Positions 25,779 to 36,415 of a stretch of 64,000 nucleotides of DNA are shown here, piece by piece (the stretch's first letter is position 1; every line of letters starts with the position of its first letter). The translations under genes were made by a program, and so were the position numbers. The stretch comes from Halarcobacter mediterraneus (GTDB lineage Bacteria; Campylobacterota; Campylobacteria; Campylobacterales; Arcobacteraceae), in the NCBI RefSeq assembly GCF_004116625.1, contig NZ_NXIE01000002.1, positions 558,001 to 622,000 on the forward strand, read 5' to 3'. The notes below the pieces were generated by a model, which was not told the DNA's origin, searched no databases, and saw only the letters and a list, made by a program, of their open reading frames with translations.

Positions 25779-26525
25779 TTAATAATTTTGTCCAGTATGG
25801 AAAGAAGGTTTTACTATTTCATCACCTTCATCATTTATATATAAAATTTTTTCTTCTTTAATAACTTTTGCATAACCATTTGAGAAATCATACGCATAAT
25901 CATATTTTGCAGAAGAAATAACATTACACTCTTTATCAATAAATCCCCACTTTTTATCAATAACAAATCTTGAATAATTATCAATTAAAGGATAGATTTC
26001 ATCAAACTTTTCTTTTTCTTTAATCTTATTATCAATAAAACAACTCCATTTATTATTAGATTTAAGGAAAATAATTTCAGAAGTGTTAATAATATCACTA
26101 TAAAGGATATCCCCTTCAAGTTCAAAATCAGTATTTAATAATCCATATTTATTATCTTTTTTTATGATAAAATATCCATTGTATTCTTTTGATATATATT
26201 CATATATAGGTTCAACTAATATTTTATTAGTTAAAGATACGATTCCATATTTATTATCTTTCTTTACGATTACATATCTATTCCCATTATAATTATGAAG
26301 CCAATGTAAATTAATAGGATGTAAATGTTCTGTTTTTATATTTTTATTTTTTTTATCAGAAGATATAAGTATTTCATCATATAAAGGAGGAATTATTTCT
26401 TTACCATTCTTTTGCAAAACTCCATATTTATTATTTTTTTCAACAATTACAAAACCATCTTTTGAGCTACAAGAAATAAAGAATAAGGCAATACTTAAAC
26501 TTAATATTATAATTTTTATATTCAT
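25779..26525 (-). CDS. WG-repeat lipoprotein
   Basis: A 248-residue protein with a lipoprotein signal (ALFFISCSSKD, lipid-accepting Cys near residue 19). The mature part has WG-type beta repeats, seen as NNKYGVLQKNGKEIIPPLYDE, shown here only in part, and further units at NKYGIVSLTNKILVEPIY, NKYGLLNTD and KKWGFIDKEC, each followed by a strand pair. WG-repeat proteins are of unknown or scaffold-like function. It lies 10 bases after the ankyrin-OmpA gene in the type I secretion operon, so an envelope role with the secreted protein is plausible but unproven. Confidence 0.8.
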   Translation of the reverse strand: MNIKIIILSLSIALFFISCSSKDGFVIVEKNNKYGVLQKNGKEIIPPLYDEILISSDKKNKNIKTEHLHPINLHWLHNYNGNRYVIVKKDNKYGIVSLTNKILVEPIYEYISKEYNGYFIIKKDNKYGLLNTDFELEGDILYSDIINTSEIIFLKSNNKWSCFIDNKIKEKEKFDEIYPLIDNYSRFVIDKKWGFIDKECNVISSAKYDYAYDFSNGYAKVIKEEKILYINDEGDEIVKPSFHTGQNY

Positions 26526-26535
26526 TTTATTTTCC

Positions 26536-27783
26536 TTACTTTTCTATTTTAAATTCAACTCTTCTTGATAATTCCACATTCTCACTTCCATCTTTATTAA
26601 GAATTAATTTCTTAGAAGAGAGACCCTTTGCAATAAAATTATCTTTTATAAAAGTTTTATCATCTTTATTTACAATACTTATTATATAATCATAAACACT
26701 GTCTGCTCTTTTTTGAGATAAAAGTCTATTCTTTTCAAATTTTTCTTCAAAAGTCCTAGCACTTTTGTACTTAGATGACGTATGTCCATCTATTGAAACT
26801 AAAGAAATATTCTCTTTATAATCTTTCACTATATTTATATATTTAGGAATAAATTTATCTAAAATATTTTTAAATGTTGGATTTAAATTAGTACTTCCTC
26901 TTTCAAATAATAAACTAGGATTTTTAAATCTAAAAATCAATTCATTATCTAAAATTTCTGCATTCCATTTTTTTAAATCGTCTTTAAATTCATTATTCAA
27001 TCTTGTAGCTAAACTTATTTTTTTATCAATTTTTATAGTTTTCTTTACTAATGCTTTTTGCCCTTTTTTATTTATTGCCATTACTGCCAATAAATATTTA
27101 CCATTTAATAACTTTCTATAATTTTTTACACACCATCTTTTTTCATCTTTATATAGCTGCCCTTCAAGTATAGTTTCCCCACCATCAAAAGAAGCTTGGA
27201 CTCGTGAAACTGAAGAATCTAAAATATTACCGCAAATAGTAGGATTACTTTCAATTATTGTATTATAATTATCAATTGCTATAAGATCATGATATTTAAC
27301 TTTAGTAGGGTTACATAGATATTCAGAGTTATCTGCTTTTATTAATTTACTGATATATACATTATTTAATTTCTGAGCATAATCTAAAGCTTTTTTACCA
27401 TATTTATCTTCTACTAAAACATCTGCTTTATTACATACTAATAATTTAGATATTGAAGTAAAATTATTTTTTGTAGCATCAATTAAAGGTGTATCACCAT
27501 ACTTATCTTGAGTATTTACTTCTGCACCACTGTCAATAAGTAGTTTTACTATTTCTAAATGATTGAACCTTGAAGCAAGATGTAAAGGAGTGTAACCAAA
27601 TCTGTCTTTTTTATTTAAAAGTTCTTTATTCTCTTTAATTAATGAATTTACTAACTCTTTATTATTGCTTCTTACAGCATTATGCAAAGGTTCTGAAACA
27701 AAAGAAGATTCCTTTTGCAGACTATTTTGCTTAGCGCATCCTATAAAAAATAAAGTTATTAAAATAACTATATAATTTTTCAT
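26536..27783 (-). CDS. Lipoprotein with ankyrin repeats and OmpA-like domain
   Basis: A 415-residue protein. The lipobox is LFFIGCA, with Cys at 16. Ankyrin repeats cover ~32-150 (GYTPLHLASRFNHLEIVKLLIDSG is one unit, followed by GDTPLIDAT and KKALDYA). A linker of beta character follows at ~160-250. A C-terminal OmpA-like peptidoglycan-binding domain covers ~285-415, with SIDGHTS and NRLLSQKRADSVYDYI. I choose the ATG at 27783; a TTG two codons upstream lies too close to the ribosome-binding site. OmpA-family lipoproteins also occur in other adhesin secretion operons; the ankyrin part is unusual. Confidence 0.82.
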   Translation of the reverse strand: MKNYIVILITLFFIGCAKQNSLQKESSFVSEPLHNAVRSNNKELVNSLIKENKELLNKKDRFGYTPLHLASRFNHLEIVKLLIDSGAEVNTQDKYGDTPLIDATKNNFTSISKLLVCNKADVLVEDKYGKKALDYAQKLNNVYISKLIKADNSEYLCNPTKVKYHDLIAIDNYNTIIESNPTICGNILDSSVSRVQASFDGGETILEGQLYKDEKRWCVKNYRKLLNGKYLLAVMAINKKGQKALVKKTIKIDKKISLATRLNNEFKDDLKKWNAEILDNELIFRFKNPSLLFERGSTNLNPTFKNILDKFIPKYINIVKDYKENISLVSIDGHTSSKYKSARTFEEKFEKNRLLSQKRADSVYDYIISIVNKDDKTFIKDNFIAKGLSSKKLILNKDGSENVELSRRVEFKIEK

Positions 27784-27789
27784 TTTCAA

Positions 27790-29169
27790 CTACCTTTCAT
27801 GTAATGCATTTTGTTTTACTTTAAGAATTGGTTTTAGAATAAAATCTAAAATAGTTTTTTTACCTGTTATAATATCAACAGAAGCAATCATACCTGGAAT
27901 AATAGGAAGTTTTTCACCATTTCTTTCTAAATAATTTTTTTCTGTTTTTACAATTACTCGATAATAACTTTTTCCATCTTTTGATTCTTTATCTATAATA
28001 CTATCAGCAGATATCTCTACAATTTTAGCATCAAGTCCTCCATAAATAGAAAAATCATATGCTGTAATTTTAACAATTGCTTTTTGACTAGGATTTATAA
28101 AGGCAATATCTCGAGGATCAATTTTTGCTTCAACTAATAAAATATCACTTTGAGGAACAATCTCAACTAAATCCATTCCAGATTGAACAACACCACCTAT
28201 AGTATTAAAATTTAAAGTTTTTACTATTCCATCAACAGGAGAACTAATAGTAGTTTTAGCAACTTTATCTTTATCGCCAACTAATCTAGCTTCAAATCTA
28301 TTTATCATTCCTACTGTTTCTTGCAAAGTATTTGAAGCTTCTGCCCTAAAACTATTTAACTTTTCTAAAATCTTATTTTCTGCTTCTTGGATTGCTAATT
28401 CTGAACGCCTTACAGATAATAATGCAGCTTCTAAATCCCCGGCAGTTTTAGTATATTCTTTTTCTATATCCAATAAATCATATTTTGATTTTACACCTCT
28501 TTTAACTAATCTTTGTATAGTTACTTTTTGTTCTTTTATTAATGCAAAACTCTTTTTTAAATTTTTAATTGTATTTTCTATTTCTCTTAATTCTTGTTTT
28601 TTTTGTCCTAATTGAGTTTTTAGTACTTGTATTGTTGACTTTAACTCTTTAAACCTATTTTCTAATAATCTTTGTTCTAAGATATCATACCTTGAAAAAT
28701 CTTCCATAACTTCTTTAGGGAATTTTAACTTAGGAATAGGCTTATTTATATCAATAATTGATTCTTTTTCTAATCTTTGCTTAACGGCTAATAAACTTAT
28801 ATATTCTTGTTTACTTTCTTCTAATGTTGCTTGAAATCTTGTTGTATCAATTTTCATTAAAGGAGCACCCTTTTTTACAATTTCTCCTTCTCTTACAAGA
28901 ATTTCTGAAATAATACCCCCATCTAAAGATTGTACTCTTTGAATTTTATCAGAAGGAATAACTTTTCCACTTCCCCTTGCTAACTCATCAACCTTTGCAA
29001 AGTAAGCCCAAATAATTACAATTGAAAAAAAAGTAATTATAAAGAAAAAAGCAATATTTGCTATCTTACTAGGATTTTCATTTGCATGGGCATAACTTGT
29101 ATAGATAAATTCTAAATCCTCATCTTTCTCTTTATTTAAACCATATAGCTTAGAAAGCCAATTAAACAT
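27790..29169 (-). CDS. Type I secretion membrane-fusion protein (HlyD family)
   Basis: A 459-residue periplasmic adaptor that links the inner-membrane ABC exporter to the TolC-like channel. A single membrane helix is at ~38-58 after a cytoplasmic N-terminus. Then comes the first half of a lipoyl/barrel domain (GKVIPSDKIQRVQSLDGGII), a long coiled coil at ~130-300, and the second half (TTISSPVDGIVKTLN), with the C-terminal RVIVKTEK...PGMIASVDIITGKKTI pattern typical of HlyD. It overlaps the ABC gene by 8 bases and is followed by the ankyrin-OmpA gene. Confidence 0.92.
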   Translation of the reverse strand: MFNWLSKLYGLNKEKDEDLEFIYTSYAHANENPSKIANIAFFFIITFFSIVIIWAYFAKVDELARGSGKVIPSDKIQRVQSLDGGIISEILVREGEIVKKGAPLMKIDTTRFQATLEESKQEYISLLAVKQRLEKESIIDINKPIPKLKFPKEVMEDFSRYDILEQRLLENRFKELKSTIQVLKTQLGQKKQELREIENTIKNLKKSFALIKEQKVTIQRLVKRGVKSKYDLLDIEKEYTKTAGDLEAALLSVRRSELAIQEAENKILEKLNSFRAEASNTLQETVGMINRFEARLVGDKDKVAKTTISSPVDGIVKTLNFNTIGGVVQSGMDLVEIVPQSDILLVEAKIDPRDIAFINPSQKAIVKITAYDFSIYGGLDAKIVEISADSIIDKESKDGKSYYRVIVKTEKNYLERNGEKLPIIPGMIASVDIITGKKTILDFILKPILKVKQNALHER

Positions 29170-31345
29170 TATTGTCTCCTATTTTTGATTTAAAAACTTC
29201 TTCTTTGGGACCATCAAAAACTATTTGACCATTTTCAACAATAATAATTCTTTCAACAAGTTGTAAAATTGAAGTTTTGTGGGTCACAACAATCAAGGTC
29301 TTATCCTCAATTATTTTCTCAATTTTATTAATAAATGCTTTTTCTGTTTGCCTATCCATTGAATTAGTTGGCTCATCAAGCATAATAATATTTGGATTTG
29401 AGATTAATGCTCTTGCCAAAGTCACTGATTGCCGTTCTCCTCCACTTAGTCCTTCACCTCTTTCTCCTACCATCAAATCAAATCCTGCTTCATGTTTACC
29501 TAAAAACTCATCAAGTCCAGCAATTTTAGAGACTTTTAATAACTCTTCATCTGCAACGTATTGCTCCCCAATAGTGATATTATCTTTTATTGTTCCCATA
29601 AATAAAAAAGGTTCTTGAGGAACACATCCCATTGCCCTTCTTAAATCAATTGGATCAATTTGTCTTGTATCAAGTTCATCAACTAAAACAGAACCAGAAG
29701 TTGGTTCATATAGATTCATAATTAATTTTAATAAGGTAGATTTTCCAGATCCAATTTTTCCTAAAATTCCTACTTTTTCACCTTCTTTAATTGTTAAATT
29801 TATATTTTTTAAAGTTTGGTGATTTTGGTCTTTATAAGCAAAGTTCACATCTTTTAATTCTATTTTTCCTTTTAAAATAGGTCTATTAATATATGTTTTA
29901 TTTTCTTTTTCTACAGGCATTTTCATAACCTCATCAAGGTTTGATAAAGAAAGCATTGTTTTATCAAATTTAATAATAAGTCCTACAAGTTGAGAAACAG
30001 GGGCTATTACTCTTCCATTTAAAATCATTGAAGCAATTATTGCCCCCATAGTAACTTCACCTTCACTTGCTAAATAAACCCCTCCTGCAACAATTGCAAT
30101 ATTAGAAAATTGAGAGATAAAAGCTGTAAAGAAAGTTATACTTTGAGATAAAAAGTGTCCTTTATCAGTATAATGTATGGTTTTATTTACTGATTCTTCC
30201 CAGTTAGTTCTCATTCTATTCTGTGCTCTTACACTTTTAATAATCTCTAATCCTGTTACTGCTTCAATTAAAGTTGTTTGTTTTAATTGTTCTTCTTTAA
30301 CTGATTTTTCTATTATTGTTTTAAGAGGTCTTTGCATATACCAAGAAACTAAAATAGATATAAGTACTGTTGCGATAGTAATATAAGCAAGTGGTCCTGA
30401 AATATAAAAAATAACTATTATAAAAATAATAACAAAAGGAAAGTCCACAAAAGCAGCAATTGTAGCACTTGTAAAGAATTCTCTTACACTTTCAAAAGAT
30501 TGTAATCTACTAACAAATTGTCCTGTAGAAGCGGGTTTTGAATTTATTTTTATATTTAGAACATGATTGAAAATTTTATTGGAAATTATAGTATCTGTTC
30601 TAGTACTAGCTATTCCTAAAAAATAGGAACGTAAAATTTTTAAAATAAAATCAAAAAGCATTACTAAACTAATCCCAATAAATAATGCCCACATAGTTTC
30701 AATAGCATTATTAGGTAATACTCTATCATAAACATTCATCGTAAATAAAGGAGTTGCCAAAATAAAAAGGTTAATAAATAAAGATACTAATATAACCTGC
30801 TTATATATTCCTTTGTTTCGAAAAAGTGTCCCCCAAAACCATTCTCTTGGACTGTCAACCATAATATCTTTTTCAACTCTATTGTTGAAATTAAATTCTG
30901 GTTTTATAATAATGAGTTCCCCTGTATACTCTGAATTTAATTTCTCTAAAGTCATTTCTGTTTCACCGGAACTAAGTCCTGGTAAAATTACTTTTGCTAT
31001 TCCTGATTCTTCATCATAATCAAGAAGTACACAGGATCTATTTTTTTCAAGAAGTAAAACAGCAGGAAGAGCTAATTTTGTCAATTTTGTAATTTTTCTT
31101 TTTACTGTTTTACATACCAAGCCTATTCTCTTTGCAGATTCAATAAACATATAAACATCTAAGGACCTATTATGAATCGGTAGATTGAACTTTAATGATT
31201 CTGCAGAAGCTTCTCTCTTATAATATTTAGAAAGAAAAACTAAACATTCTAACAAGGAATCAACAGTTCTTCTATCTTTTAGAGTATTTAAATTTTGGTC
31301 TAAGTCTTTTGTATTTTCTTGCAATTTGGAACCTTGATTAATCAA
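29162..31345 (-). CDS. Type I secretion ABC transporter with inactive C39-like domain
   Basis: A 727-residue exporter of the LapB/HlyB type. An N-terminal C39-like domain (~25-140) has lost the catalytic His, with KNRSCVLL where the peptidase has NHF, so it should bind the substrate rather than cut it. Six membrane helices lie at ~185-430. The ATPase domain (~485-715) has Walker A GKIGSGKS, signature LSGGERQ and Walker B IIMLDEPT. The substrate is likely the 2583-residue protein. The start is a TTG at 31345 with no clear ribosome-binding site, so the exact N-terminus is uncertain. Confidence 0.92.
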   Translation of the reverse strand: MINQGSKLQENTKDLDQNLNTLKDRRTVDSLLECLVFLSKYYKREASAESLKFNLPIHNRSLDVYMFIESAKRIGLVCKTVKRKITKLTKLALPAVLLLEKNRSCVLLDYDEESGIAKVILPGLSSGETEMTLEKLNSEYTGELIIIKPEFNFNNRVEKDIMVDSPREWFWGTLFRNKGIYKQVILVSLFINLFILATPLFTMNVYDRVLPNNAIETMWALFIGISLVMLFDFILKILRSYFLGIASTRTDTIISNKIFNHVLNIKINSKPASTGQFVSRLQSFESVREFFTSATIAAFVDFPFVIIFIIVIFYISGPLAYITIATVLISILVSWYMQRPLKTIIEKSVKEEQLKQTTLIEAVTGLEIIKSVRAQNRMRTNWEESVNKTIHYTDKGHFLSQSITFFTAFISQFSNIAIVAGGVYLASEGEVTMGAIIASMILNGRVIAPVSQLVGLIIKFDKTMLSLSNLDEVMKMPVEKENKTYINRPILKGKIELKDVNFAYKDQNHQTLKNINLTIKEGEKVGILGKIGSGKSTLLKLIMNLYEPTSGSVLVDELDTRQIDPIDLRRAMGCVPQEPFLFMGTIKDNITIGEQYVADEELLKVSKIAGLDEFLGKHEAGFDLMVGERGEGLSGGERQSVTLARALISNPNIIMLDEPTNSMDRQTEKAFINKIEKIIEDKTLIVVTHKTSILQLVERIIIVENGQIVFDGPKEEVFKSKIGDNNV

Positions 31346-31402
31346 TTGATTTCTAAGTCTAACAATATATCACTATATAGCTTATTTTTACAGAAAAGAA
31401 GA

Positions 31403-31431
31403 GATAAAGATGTATTATCTACATCTTTATC
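31403..31431 (-). terminator. Hairpin between the tolC-like and ABC genes
   Basis: A perfect 12-bp stem (GATAAAGATGTA and complement) with a 5-base loop is followed on the minus strand by TCTTCTTTTC. It could stop or lower transcription from the tolC-like gene into the ABC gene. Confidence 0.65.
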
Positions 31432-31453
31432 TTTATATGAAGTCTTAATTTTG

Positions 31454-32899
31454 CTATTTATCTAGTTCTAATTCTTTTCTTATTAACTCACTATCCTCAT
31501 CACTAATTAATCCGTCTAACTCCATTTCCAAAGTATTCTCATTTTTCTTAGGTTTATATTCAACCACTCTTGGAGGAATATTTATACAATCTTGGTTTGA
31601 TGAATATAAAATCGAATCAGTTAAACCAGAAAGATTATACATTAAATCATAATAATTATTTAAACGAGAAAATTCTATTTCTATCAAAGTTTTTGTAGAT
31701 TCATACAATTCACTTTCTGCATTTAGAATATCAACAAAGGTTCTTGTACCAGCTTGAAACTCATCTCTATAAACCTCTACAATATTAACATTTGCTGCTA
31801 CATATTTTTTCAATTCATTAATTCTTTTTTCCAATGTATAATGTTTATTATATAAAGACTTTACTTCCGCTACAACTTCTGCTGTTATATCATCTAAAGT
31901 TTTCTTTTGTTCTTGTAAAAATAGTTTTTCTTGTTCTGAAGTAGTTTTATCTTTATTTCCATTAAACAAATTCCAGCTTAAATTTATTCTCGCATACTTT
32001 TCATCTTCTCTTCCGTCTTCATTTAGTTCTAAATCATTATCTAAAGAAGCTTTAAGTTCTAAGTCAATAGTAGGTAAAAAAGCTGCATTTGCTTGGGCGA
32101 TTTTTTCTCTTTGTAATTTAATTTTTTGAATTTGTTCTAATATTTTATGATTTGAAATAACTGCTACTTTAATAGCTTCATCTAAATTTTTAGGTAATTT
32201 AGTTTCATCAATTCCAGGTCTACATGTTTTATCTTTTATTTCTTTTCCAACTAATCTATAATATGTAGCCAAAGAACTTGTTCTAGTTTCATTTTCTTCT
32301 ATATATCTATCTTTAGTAAAATGTAATTTAGAAGAAACCTGATAAGTTTCTAAAACTTCGCCACTAATTTCTTCTTGCTGTTTTGCAGTTACTAAATTTT
32401 CTTCATTAACTTTAATCATTGATTCTGTTAATTTAAGTATTTCATCTGATTGTACAAGAGAATTATATGCTTTTACTGTTTCTAATACTGTATTTTCAAT
32501 AACATTTAAACTTCTATATTTATTAGATAGCTCTTGATATTTAGTTTCTGCAACTTGTGCAGGGGTTAAACCTCCATCATATATATATTGTTTAAATATA
32601 ATTGCAGCATTATATCCATTTTGTGTTTCCCATTTTCCATCATTTTCTACACTATCTCTATTTCTTCTTATTTTTCCATCTTGATAATATGCTTCAATAT
32701 CTATAGTAGGAAGATAGCTTCCTTTTCTTTCATCAACATATTTTCTAAAAGCTTCTTGATTTCTTCTTTCAGCAATTACATTTGGATTTGTATTTATTAC
32801 TTCTTGAACACTATCCCTTAAACTTGTAGCAGATAAAGAAGAAGCAAATATTACAATAAACATCTTCAAAAAAATAATTTTTTTGACTTTCTTATACAT
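31454..32899 (-). CDS. TolC-family outer membrane channel for type I secretion
   Basis: A 481-residue protein with a signal peptide (MFIVIFASSLSATSL region). Two copies of the TolC repeat are visible: SLRDSVQEVINTNPNVIAERRN... and LDEAIKVAVISNHKILEQIQ, each followed by long helices and a beta segment (ATYYRLVGKE; NLYDL-like NNYYDLMYNLSGL). It forms the trimeric exit channel for the ABC/HlyD pair. GGAGG lies 6 bases before the ATG. The ~40-residue C-terminal extension is Glu-rich and of unknown role. Confidence 0.9.
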   Translation of the reverse strand: MYKKVKKIIFLKMFIVIFASSLSATSLRDSVQEVINTNPNVIAERRNQEAFRKYVDERKGSYLPTIDIEAYYQDGKIRRNRDSVENDGKWETQNGYNAAIIFKQYIYDGGLTPAQVAETKYQELSNKYRSLNVIENTVLETVKAYNSLVQSDEILKLTESMIKVNEENLVTAKQQEEISGEVLETYQVSSKLHFTKDRYIEENETRTSSLATYYRLVGKEIKDKTCRPGIDETKLPKNLDEAIKVAVISNHKILEQIQKIKLQREKIAQANAAFLPTIDLELKASLDNDLELNEDGREDEKYARINLSWNLFNGNKDKTTSEQEKLFLQEQKKTLDDITAEVVAEVKSLYNKHYTLEKRINELKKYVAANVNIVEVYRDEFQAGTRTFVDILNAESELYESTKTLIEIEFSRLNNYYDLMYNLSGLTDSILYSSNQDCINIPPRVVEYKPKKNENTLEMELDGLISDEDSELIRKELELDK

Positions 32900-32998
32900 T
32901 TTTTACCTCCGTTTTTGACCCTTTTGAAAATTTTAATTTGCAAAATGAGTTATTTTATTATATACTTAAACTTAATTTTACCATAAAAAGATTATTTA

Positions 32999-33718
32999 AT
33001 GATGAAAATTACACCCAATAATAAAAAAACTTTTAAAATTATTCTAAAACACCTAAATATTCTATACTTAGAGGATGAAAAAAATATTAGAAAAAATATA
33101 ACTGAGACTTTAAATCTTATTGCATTTAAAGTTTTTGATGTAGAATCTATTAATGATGCAATAAAAGTATTAGAAAAAGAAAGAATTAATATTATTATTT
33201 CTGATATTAATTTAAAAGAAGAAAATGGTTTATCATTTATTAAGTCTCTAAGAGAAAAATATATTGATATTCCAATAATTTTATTAACAGCATACACTGA
33301 TAAAAACTATTTACTAGAAGCAACTAAATTAAAACTTGTTGATTACTTGATAAAACCAACCGATTTTAATACACTTAATAATTCTTTAAACAAAGCTGCG
33401 GAAGAAATATATCTTAATGGCAAATTCATAATTAATTTTTCAAATAATATTTCTTATGATGTTTTACATAAAACATTATTTCTTGAAAATGAAAAAAAAG
33501 AGTTAGAATTAACAGCAAAAGAAATAGAACTATTAGACTTATTAATTGAAAACCATAATAAAGTTTTAGAATATGAAATAATAAAAGACATCATATGGAA
33601 AGATTCCATAGATATTACAGATTCAGCATTAAAAAATCTAGTGAATAAATTAAGAAAAAAAATAGGGAAAGATACTATTAAGAATATCTCTGGAGTAGGT
33701 TTTAAAATTAACTTCTAA
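32999..33718 (+). CDS. OmpR/PhoB-type response regulator
   Basis: A 239-residue regulator. The receiver domain begins after an N-terminal extension of ~18 residues (LNILYLEDEKNIRKNI has the acidic pair), with the phospho-accepting Asp in NIIISDINLKEENG and the conserved Lys in VDYLIKPTD. The C-terminal winged helix spans ~145-239 (LTAKEIELLDLLIENHNKVL...LRKKIGKDTIKNISGVGFKI). Two ATG codons stand in tandem and no strong ribosome-binding site is seen. It is divergent from the tolC-like gene, 99 bases away, so it may control the secretion locus; the soluble kinase at 24962 is one possible partner. Confidence 0.88.
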   Translation: MMKITPNNKKTFKIILKHLNILYLEDEKNIRKNITETLNLIAFKVFDVESINDAIKVLEKERINIIISDINLKEENGLSFIKSLREKYIDIPIILLTAYTDKNYLLEATKLKLVDYLIKPTDFNTLNNSLNKAAEEIYLNGKFIINFSNNISYDVLHKTLFLENEKKELELTAKEIELLDLLIENHNKVLEYEIIKDIIWKDSIDITDSALKNLVNKLRKKIGKDTIKNISGVGFKINF

Positions 33719-33835
33719 ATAAACAATTAAAAAAAGCTATTATTAACTTTTCTTATTATAGTTAATCATTTTATAACTAAAAGCATTGTAACATTATAAT
33801 ATAATTTTTTATTAAGTTAAAATCAAGGACAATGC

Positions 33836-36379
33836 ATGAAAAAGTCGTCAATTTTAAAGAGGTCTTCTTTTATAACTATTTTAGTTACAGTTATAACATT
33901 ACTAATTAGTTTTTTTATTCTTAATTCATATAAAAACAATATAAAAAAAGATGTTTATTTAAAACAAGCTAATTCTTTAAAAAGTGATTTAGTAAATAAT
34001 CTTCAGCATAAATTTGATGTGGGTATTTCAAATGCTATATCAATTTCAAATGATGGTATATTAAAAGAAGCATTATCAACAAATAATAGAGATTTAGCAA
34101 TTAAAGCTTTAGCTAAATTATCAAAAAACATGAAAAATCATACTCCTTTTAAAAATATAAAAGTACATATCCATACAAAAGACAATCACTCTTTTTTAAG
34201 AAATTGGAAAGTTGAAAAGTTTGGTGATGATTTAAGCTCTTTTAGGGATAGTGTTGTAAAAGTTAATTCTTCAAAAACTACAGTTAATACTTTTGAAGTT
34301 GGGAAAGCTGGATTAAGTATAAGATCAGTAGTTCCTATTATTAATTACAATAAGGAACATTTAGGTTCATTAGAATTTATGCAAGGAGTAAATTCAGTAG
34401 CAAAAATTTTTGATAAAAGAAAAGATAATTTTTTATTACTAATGGATAATAAATTAGCTGTTGCCAAACTTGATGAAAAAAAACAATTTCATAATTACAC
34501 AATTTCACAAAAATTTATTAATAAAGAGTTCCTAGATGATGCAAATAAAATAAATATAAAAAAACTTTTAGAAGAAAACTATTTAGTTAGTAATAAATAT
34601 CTTTATACTTATACAACTTTAAAAGATTTTAATAATAAAGAAGTAGGTATTGCACTTGTAGCAAGACCTCTTAGTATTGTAAATGTAGCTATAGACAAAG
34701 CAACGTTTTTGATCTTTATTGCATTAATTATTCTTGTAATAGCATTACTAACTACAATGTTTATAAATATTTTCAATATGAAAAACTCAATAATAACTCC
34801 AATAAAAAGATTAAAAAAAGCAATAGATAATGTAAAAGAAGATAATAGTTCAAAACAAATACCAGTAGGTGTAAATGATGAAATAGGACAAGTTGTATCT
34901 AGTTTTAATGAATACTTAGATTCCATTGAAAAAGGTTTAAGACAAGATAGACTAGTAATAGATGAAACTAAACAAATAATTGAAAAAGTAAATTCTGGAC
35001 TTTATAATGATAGAATAAAACAAAAAGCAGACTCTGAAGAAATCAATTCATTAGTAACAGAAATAAATAATATGATTGATAAAAGTAGAGAAAATCTTAC
35101 AATATTATCTGAAACTTTAGTTGCTTTATCAAAAGCAAAATATGACCATAAAATACCAAACATAAAAAATAGTACAGGAATGATAGCTTCATTAATAAGT
35201 GGTACAAAAGTTACCCAATCAACAATGAATGAAGTAATGGCATTAATAGATTCATCAAATAGAAAATTAACATCAAGTGCTGATGAGTTAACAAGTGCAT
35301 CTCAGGATTTAAGTAATTCATCAAATGAACAAGCAGCTGCACTTGAAGAAACAGCTGCTGCTATTGAAGAAATCACTTCAACTATAAATCAAAGTAATGA
35401 AAATACTTCTAAAATGGCAGAATATGCAAAGAAGGTAACTATTTCTACACAAGAAGGTAAAAATCTAGCTACCCAAACTTCAAAATCTATGGATGAATTA
35501 AATGAAGAAGTAACTACAATTCACGAAGCAATAACAGTAATTGACCAAATTGCATTTCAAACAAATATTTTATCACTTAATGCAGCTGTTGAAGCAGCAA
35601 CAGCAGGAGAAGCAGGAAAAGGATTTGCTGTTGTTGCAGGGGAAGTAAGAAACCTAGCAAATAGATCAGCGGAAGCTGCAAAACAAATAAAAGAGTTAGT
35701 TGATAGTGCAACGCAAAAAGCAAAAACAGGAAAAAATGTAGCAGGAGAAATGATTCATGGATATAATGAATTAAATCATGATATTGAAACAACAATTGAA
35801 TTAATAACTAGTGTTACAAATGCAACAAAAGAGCAAAATGAAGCAATGAATCAAATTAATGATACAGTAAACTCATTAGATAAAGCTACACAGCAAAATG
35901 CTTCTTTGGCTTCAAATATTTATGAAATGGCTCATGAAACAAAAGATTTAGCACTTCAACTTCAAGATGCTGTAAATAAAACAAGCTTTGATGCTAACTC
36001 TAAAAAAAGAATTTGTGAACCTAATTTAATATTCGACTTAAATAGTTTAAAATCAGACCATATTAACTTTAAAAATATGAATTTTAATCAATGTGCTCCA
36101 GGTAAAAACTTTACAGTAAAAAATCATCACGAATGCGATCTTGGTAAATGGATTGACCAAGTGGAGAAAGACCCTAATCAAAACTTTAGTAAAATGCCAG
36201 AGTGGGAAGACTTTAAGAATGCCCATGAAAAAGTTCACTCATTAGTTCAAAAAACTGTTAACTTATATGGGAATAAAGGTGAAAATAAAGAAATTTTTGA
36301 AACTACAGAAGATGTAGAGAAAAATATAAATTTAGTTTTTGATTATATTGATAAAATAAGAGAAAATAACTGTTCTTAA
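33836..36379 (+). CDS. Chemoreceptor with Cache, HAMP, MA and CZB domains
   Basis: An 847-residue methyl-accepting chemotaxis protein. Membrane helix 1 is at ~10-29, then a periplasmic Cache-like domain (~35-280), helix 2 (~288-312), HAMP and a long linker, and a signalling domain with the classic hairpin tip [19 protein letters not shown] near 570. The last ~115 residues fit a CZB zinc-binding domain: [18 protein letters not shown] and HEKVHSLV supply three His and one Cys. CZB domains sense zinc or hypochlorite through the Cys. Having both a periplasmic Cache and a CZB suggests two inputs. AAGGA precedes the ATG. Confidence 0.9.
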   Translation: MKKSSILKRSSFITILVTVITLLISFFILNSYKNNIKKDVYLKQANSLKSDLVNNLQHKFDVGISNAISISNDGILKEALSTNNRDLAIKALAKLSKNMKNHTPFKNIKVHIHTKDNHSFLRNWKVEKFGDDLSSFRDSVVKVNSSKTTVNTFEVGKAGLSIRSVVPIINYNKEHLGSLEFMQGVNSVAKIFDKRKDNFLLLMDNKLAVAKLDEKKQFHNYTISQKFINKEFLDDANKINIKKLLEENYLVSNKYLYTYTTLKDFNNKEVGIALVARPLSIVNVAIDKATFLIFIALIILVIALLTTMFINIFNMKNSIITPIKRLKKAIDNVKEDNSSKQIPVGVNDEIGQVVSSFNEYLDSIEKGLRQDRLVIDETKQIIEKVNSGLYNDRIKQKADSEEINSLVTEINNMIDKSRENLTILSETLVALSKAKYDHKIPNIKNSTGMIASLISGTKVTQSTMNEVMALIDSSNRKLTSSADELTSASQDLSNSSNEQAAALEETAAAIEEITSTINQSNENTSKMAEYAKKVTISTQEGKNLATQTSKSMDELNEEVTTIHEAITVIDQIAFQTNILSLNAAVEAATAGEAGKGFAVVAGEVRNLANRSAEAAKQIKELVDSATQKAKTGKNVAGEMIHGYNELNHDIETTIELITSVTNATKEQNEAMNQINDTVNSLDKATQQNASLASNIYEMAHETKDLALQLQDAVNKTSFDANSKKRICEPNLIFDLNSLKSDHINFKNMNFNQCAPGKNFTVKNHHECDLGKWIDQVEKDPNQNFSKMPEWEDFKNAHEKVHSLVQKTVNLYGNKGENKEIFETTEDVEKNINLVFDYIDKIRENNCS

Positions 36380-36415
36380 GCTATAATATAAATAAAAAAG
36401 GGAGGTTTATCAGTT

